Below, piece after piece: positions 6,457 to 7,926 of a DNA stretch of 7,926 nucleotides. How positions within the stretch are numbered: position 1 is the first letter of the stretch; each line of letters starts with the position of its first letter. The position numbers and the translations under genes were made by a program. The DNA comes from Opitutia bacterium (GTDB taxonomy: Bacteria; Verrucomicrobiota; Verrucomicrobiia; Opitutales; Opitutaceae): contig PMKA01000468.1 of the NCBI GenBank assembly GCA_003157575.1, positions 1-7,926 of the forward strand. The letters are read 5' to 3'. Below the pieces are notes generated by a model, which saw nothing but the letters and a program-made list of their open reading frames with translations, did not search any database and was not told the DNA's origin.

Positions 6457-6954
6457 ATGGCCTCTCTCAACAAAGTCCTTCTCATTGGCAATCTCACGCG
6501 GGACCCCGAATTGCGGGTCACGCCGAAAGGGACGGCCATCTGCCAGTTCGGCCTGGCGGTGAACCGTCAGTACAAGGACGAGTCCGGCGCCACCCGCGAT
6601 GAGACGGCGTTCATCGATGTCGAGGCCTGGGGCAAGCAGGGGGAGCTGGTTTCGAAGTATCTGCAGAAGGGGAGCCCCGCGTTCATCGAGGGCCGGCTGA
6701 AATTTGACTCGTGGGAGGACAAACAAAGCGGCCAGAAACGCAACAAGCTCAAGGTCGTGCTGGAGAACGTCCAGTTTCTTTCCCGCGGGAGCGGGGCGGC
6801 ATCCGCGGGCCAGGCGGGCGGAGAGGCGCCTGCTGCCGCTCCTGCAGCTGCTGCTGAGGAGCCGCCGGCTGAACCGCTTTCGCCTCCGGCGCGCCCGGCG
6901 CCCCGGCCGGCCGCCCCAGGGCCGCAGAAGGTGGAAGACGACGTTCCATTCTGA
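6457..6954 (+). CDS. ssb: Single-stranded DNA-binding protein
   Basis: The 165-residue SSB coats single-stranded DNA during replication, repair and recombination and recruits partners through its C-terminal tip. Residues 1-108 are the OB fold: NKVLLIGNLTRDPELR, CQFGLAVNRQY, ETAFIDVEAWGKQGELVSKY, AFIEGRLKFDSWED and LKVVLENVQFL, with W59 and W86 as candidate base-stacking residues. Residues 109-157 are a disordered linker rich in Ala, Pro and Gly. The end is EDDVPF, the acidic partner-binding tip (DDIPF in Escherichia coli). ATG 6457 follows rpsF by 21 bases; the leader is pyrimidine-rich (CCTCCCTCC at 6448-6456) with no Shine-Dalgarno. Confidence 0.95.
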   Translation: MASLNKVLLIGNLTRDPELRVTPKGTAICQFGLAVNRQYKDESGATRDETAFIDVEAWGKQGELVSKYLQKGSPAFIEGRLKFDSWEDKQSGQKRNKLKVVLENVQFLSRGSGAASAGQAGGEAPAAAPAAAAEEPPAEPLSPPARPAPRPAAPGPQKVEDDVPF

Positions 6955-7014
6955 TCCTTGCCCGACCCAGCGCTTATCCTCCACCATTCACGCACGCCAA
7001 ACCCGATTTCAGTC

Positions 7015-7491
7015 ATGGCTCATCACGAAGTATTGTTGGTTAAACCTGTCGAGAACCTCGGCGCCGAAGGCGACCAGGTCAAAGTCCGCGCCGGCTACGC
7101 GCGCAATTTCCTTCTTCCGCGCGCCATTGCGGTGCCGCTGACAAGCTCCAATCGCAAGCAGATCGAAGCGCTCAAGAAAAGGCGCGCCGAGCGCGAGATC
7201 CAGGAGTTGTCGGGGGCGCAGGCGATGGCGGCCAGGCTGGAGAAGACGCGCATCGCGTTTGCGGTGAAGACCGGCGAGGGCGGCAAAATGTTTGGCGCCG
7301 TGACGGCGACCGACATCCATGAGAAGCTCGCGCAGGCCGGCATCGACGTCGAAAAGCGGAGAATCCTCCTGCACACGCCTGTGAAGGCGCTTGGCCAGCA
7401 CACGGTGAAGATCAAGCTGCATGCCGACGTTTCGGTCGACCTGAACTTCGACGTCGTCTCGGAAAACCCGATCGTCCAGCCGGCCAGCTAG
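7015..7491 (+). CDS. rplI: 50S ribosomal protein L9
   Basis: The 158-residue product is L9, which binds 23S rRNA near the L1 stalk and helps keep the reading frame. The N-terminal domain shows the L9 signature: VLLVKPVENLGAEGDQVKV, then GYARNFLLPRAIAV (27-40). A charged connecting helix (about 42-78) leads to the C-terminal domain: GKMFGAVTATDIHEKL (90-105), VEKRRILL, VKALGQHTVKIKLHADV. The conserved glycine of the L9 signature after LLPR is Ala here (A37), a small deviation. ATG 7015 is chosen because L9 proteins open with this strand; an in-frame TTG at 6958 would add 19 residues of no family character. The start is 60 bases after ssb, with no room for rpsR between and no Shine-Dalgarno. 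Confidence 0.95.
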   Translation: MAHHEVLLVKPVENLGAEGDQVKVRAGYARNFLLPRAIAVPLTSSNRKQIEALKKRRAEREIQELSGAQAMAARLEKTRIAFAVKTGEGGKMFGAVTATDIHEKLAQAGIDVEKRRILLHTPVKALGQHTVKIKLHADVSVDLNFDVVSENPIVQPAS

Positions 7492-7650
7492 ATGGAACGC
7501 CTTCCAATCCACGGCCGCGTCGCGGGGCGCGGCCCGTCTGTTTGGGTTGGACCTGTGCGGGCCGGCACGAGCCGGCGACTCCGACCAAGGCGTACATGAC
7601 ATTTGATCGCGGCGGGCGCACCGGACATCTGACTCTCCCCCTCCTTTCGC
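7492..7650 (+). other. Spacer between rplI and dnaB with two hairpins
   Basis: Hairpin 1 has arms GGCCGCG (7513-7519) and CGCGGCC (7528-7534) with an eight-base loop, followed by CGTCTGTTT, a weak U-rich stretch; it could be a leaky terminator or attenuator after rplI. Hairpin 2 has arms GCCGGC at 7561-7566 and 7571-7576 with an ACGA loop, the same arms as the hairpin at 2938-2953. I see no convincing promoter and no small gene here. The last 18 bases before dnaB are pyrimidine-rich. Confidence 0.35.
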
Positions 7651-7926
7651 ATGGCTGAAACCCCCAGTCTTGTCGCGCCGTCCCGCCCCCAATCCGTCGA
7701 CGCCGGGCCGGTCGCGGGGGCATTTGTCGGCCGCACCCCTCCGCACAGTCTGGAGGCGGAGGAGTACCTGTTGTCCTGCTGTCTGCTCGACGGCGGCGAC
7801 ACAATTGCGCGGTGTCTCGAAGCCAGGCTGGCGCCCGATGCCTTCTTCTTTCCCCCCAACCGCATCATCTTCGAGAAACTCTGCGCGCTCTATCAGAAGA
7901 GCCCGCCGGTGGCGATCGAGATGCTG
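7651..7926 (+). CDS. dnaB: Replicative DNA helicase DnaB, N-terminal part (3' partial)
   Basis: The frame is open to the right edge, giving 92 residues of a protein normally about 450-500 long. The first 27 residues are a variable leader. Residues 29-92 match the helical N-terminal domain of DnaB, which forms the trimer-of-dimers collar and contacts primase: TPPHSLEAEEYLLSCCLLDG, then LAPDAFFFPPNRIIFEKLCALYQKSPPVAIEML. The ATPase core with Walker motifs would lie outside the window. ATG 7651 is the start because an in-frame TGA stands at 7630-7632. The order rplI-dnaB is common in bacteria, which supports the call. A pyrimidine-rich leader replaces a Shine-Dalgarno. Confidence 0.9.
   Translation, partial: MAETPSLVAPSRPQSVDAGPVAGAFVGRTPPHSLEAEEYLLSCCLLDGGDTIARCLEARLAPDAFFFPPNRIIFEKLCALYQKSPPVAIEML

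Overview
This is a GC-rich, almost wholly plus-strand bacterial segment in two blocks. The right block (about 4530-7926) is a conserved housekeeping run: rplY (L25/Ctc), pth, rpsF, ssb, rplI and the start of dnaB. The left block (1-4474) is accessory and lipid-related: a fused ORF whose second half is a LolA-like carrier fragment, a large MMPL/RND-type exporter, and a B12-binding radical SAM protein of the kind usually labelled 'lipid biosynthesis'. Gene order, composition, weak Shine-Dalgarno use and this lipid gene set suggest a Gram-negative of the PVC group, most plausibly Verrucomicrobiota (Opitutales-like). That placement is inference from family knowledge, not a search result.

Layout. 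1-504: an open frame that enters from the left edge. It reads first as a polysaccharide/lipid flippase fragment (two membrane segments), then switches near base 246 to the C-terminal half of a LolA-like periplasmic lipoprotein carrier. 519-2927: a 12-helix MMPL-type exporter. 2928-3058: a spacer with two GC hairpins. 3059-4474: the radical SAM enzyme. 4475-4616: a spacer with a plausible sigma70-type promoter and a strong ribosome binding site. 4617-5495: rplY with a long Ala/Gly/Pro/Lys tail. 5556-6185: pth, whose 3' end overlaps rpsF (6139-6435) by 47 bases. 6457-6954: ssb. 7015-7491: rplI. 7492-7650: a spacer with two hairpins. 7651-7926: dnaB N-terminus, cut by the right edge.

How the genes work together. 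A LolA-like carrier beside an MMPL exporter is the export pair known from aryl-polyene and related fatty-acyl clusters: the exporter moves a lipid out of the inner membrane and the carrier takes it across the periplasm. The radical SAM protein could modify such a lipid. The right block serves translation (L25, S6, L9, peptidyl-tRNA recycling) and replication (SSB, DnaB).

I do not see a CRISPR array, transposase, tRNA, rRNA or defence system. The points most worth a second look are the flippase/LolA chimera, loss of the second-half Asp in the exporter, the low-complexity L25 tail, the pth/rpsF overlap, the absence of rpsR from the S6-SSB-L9 run, and pyrimidine-rich leaders in place of Shine-Dalgarno sites.
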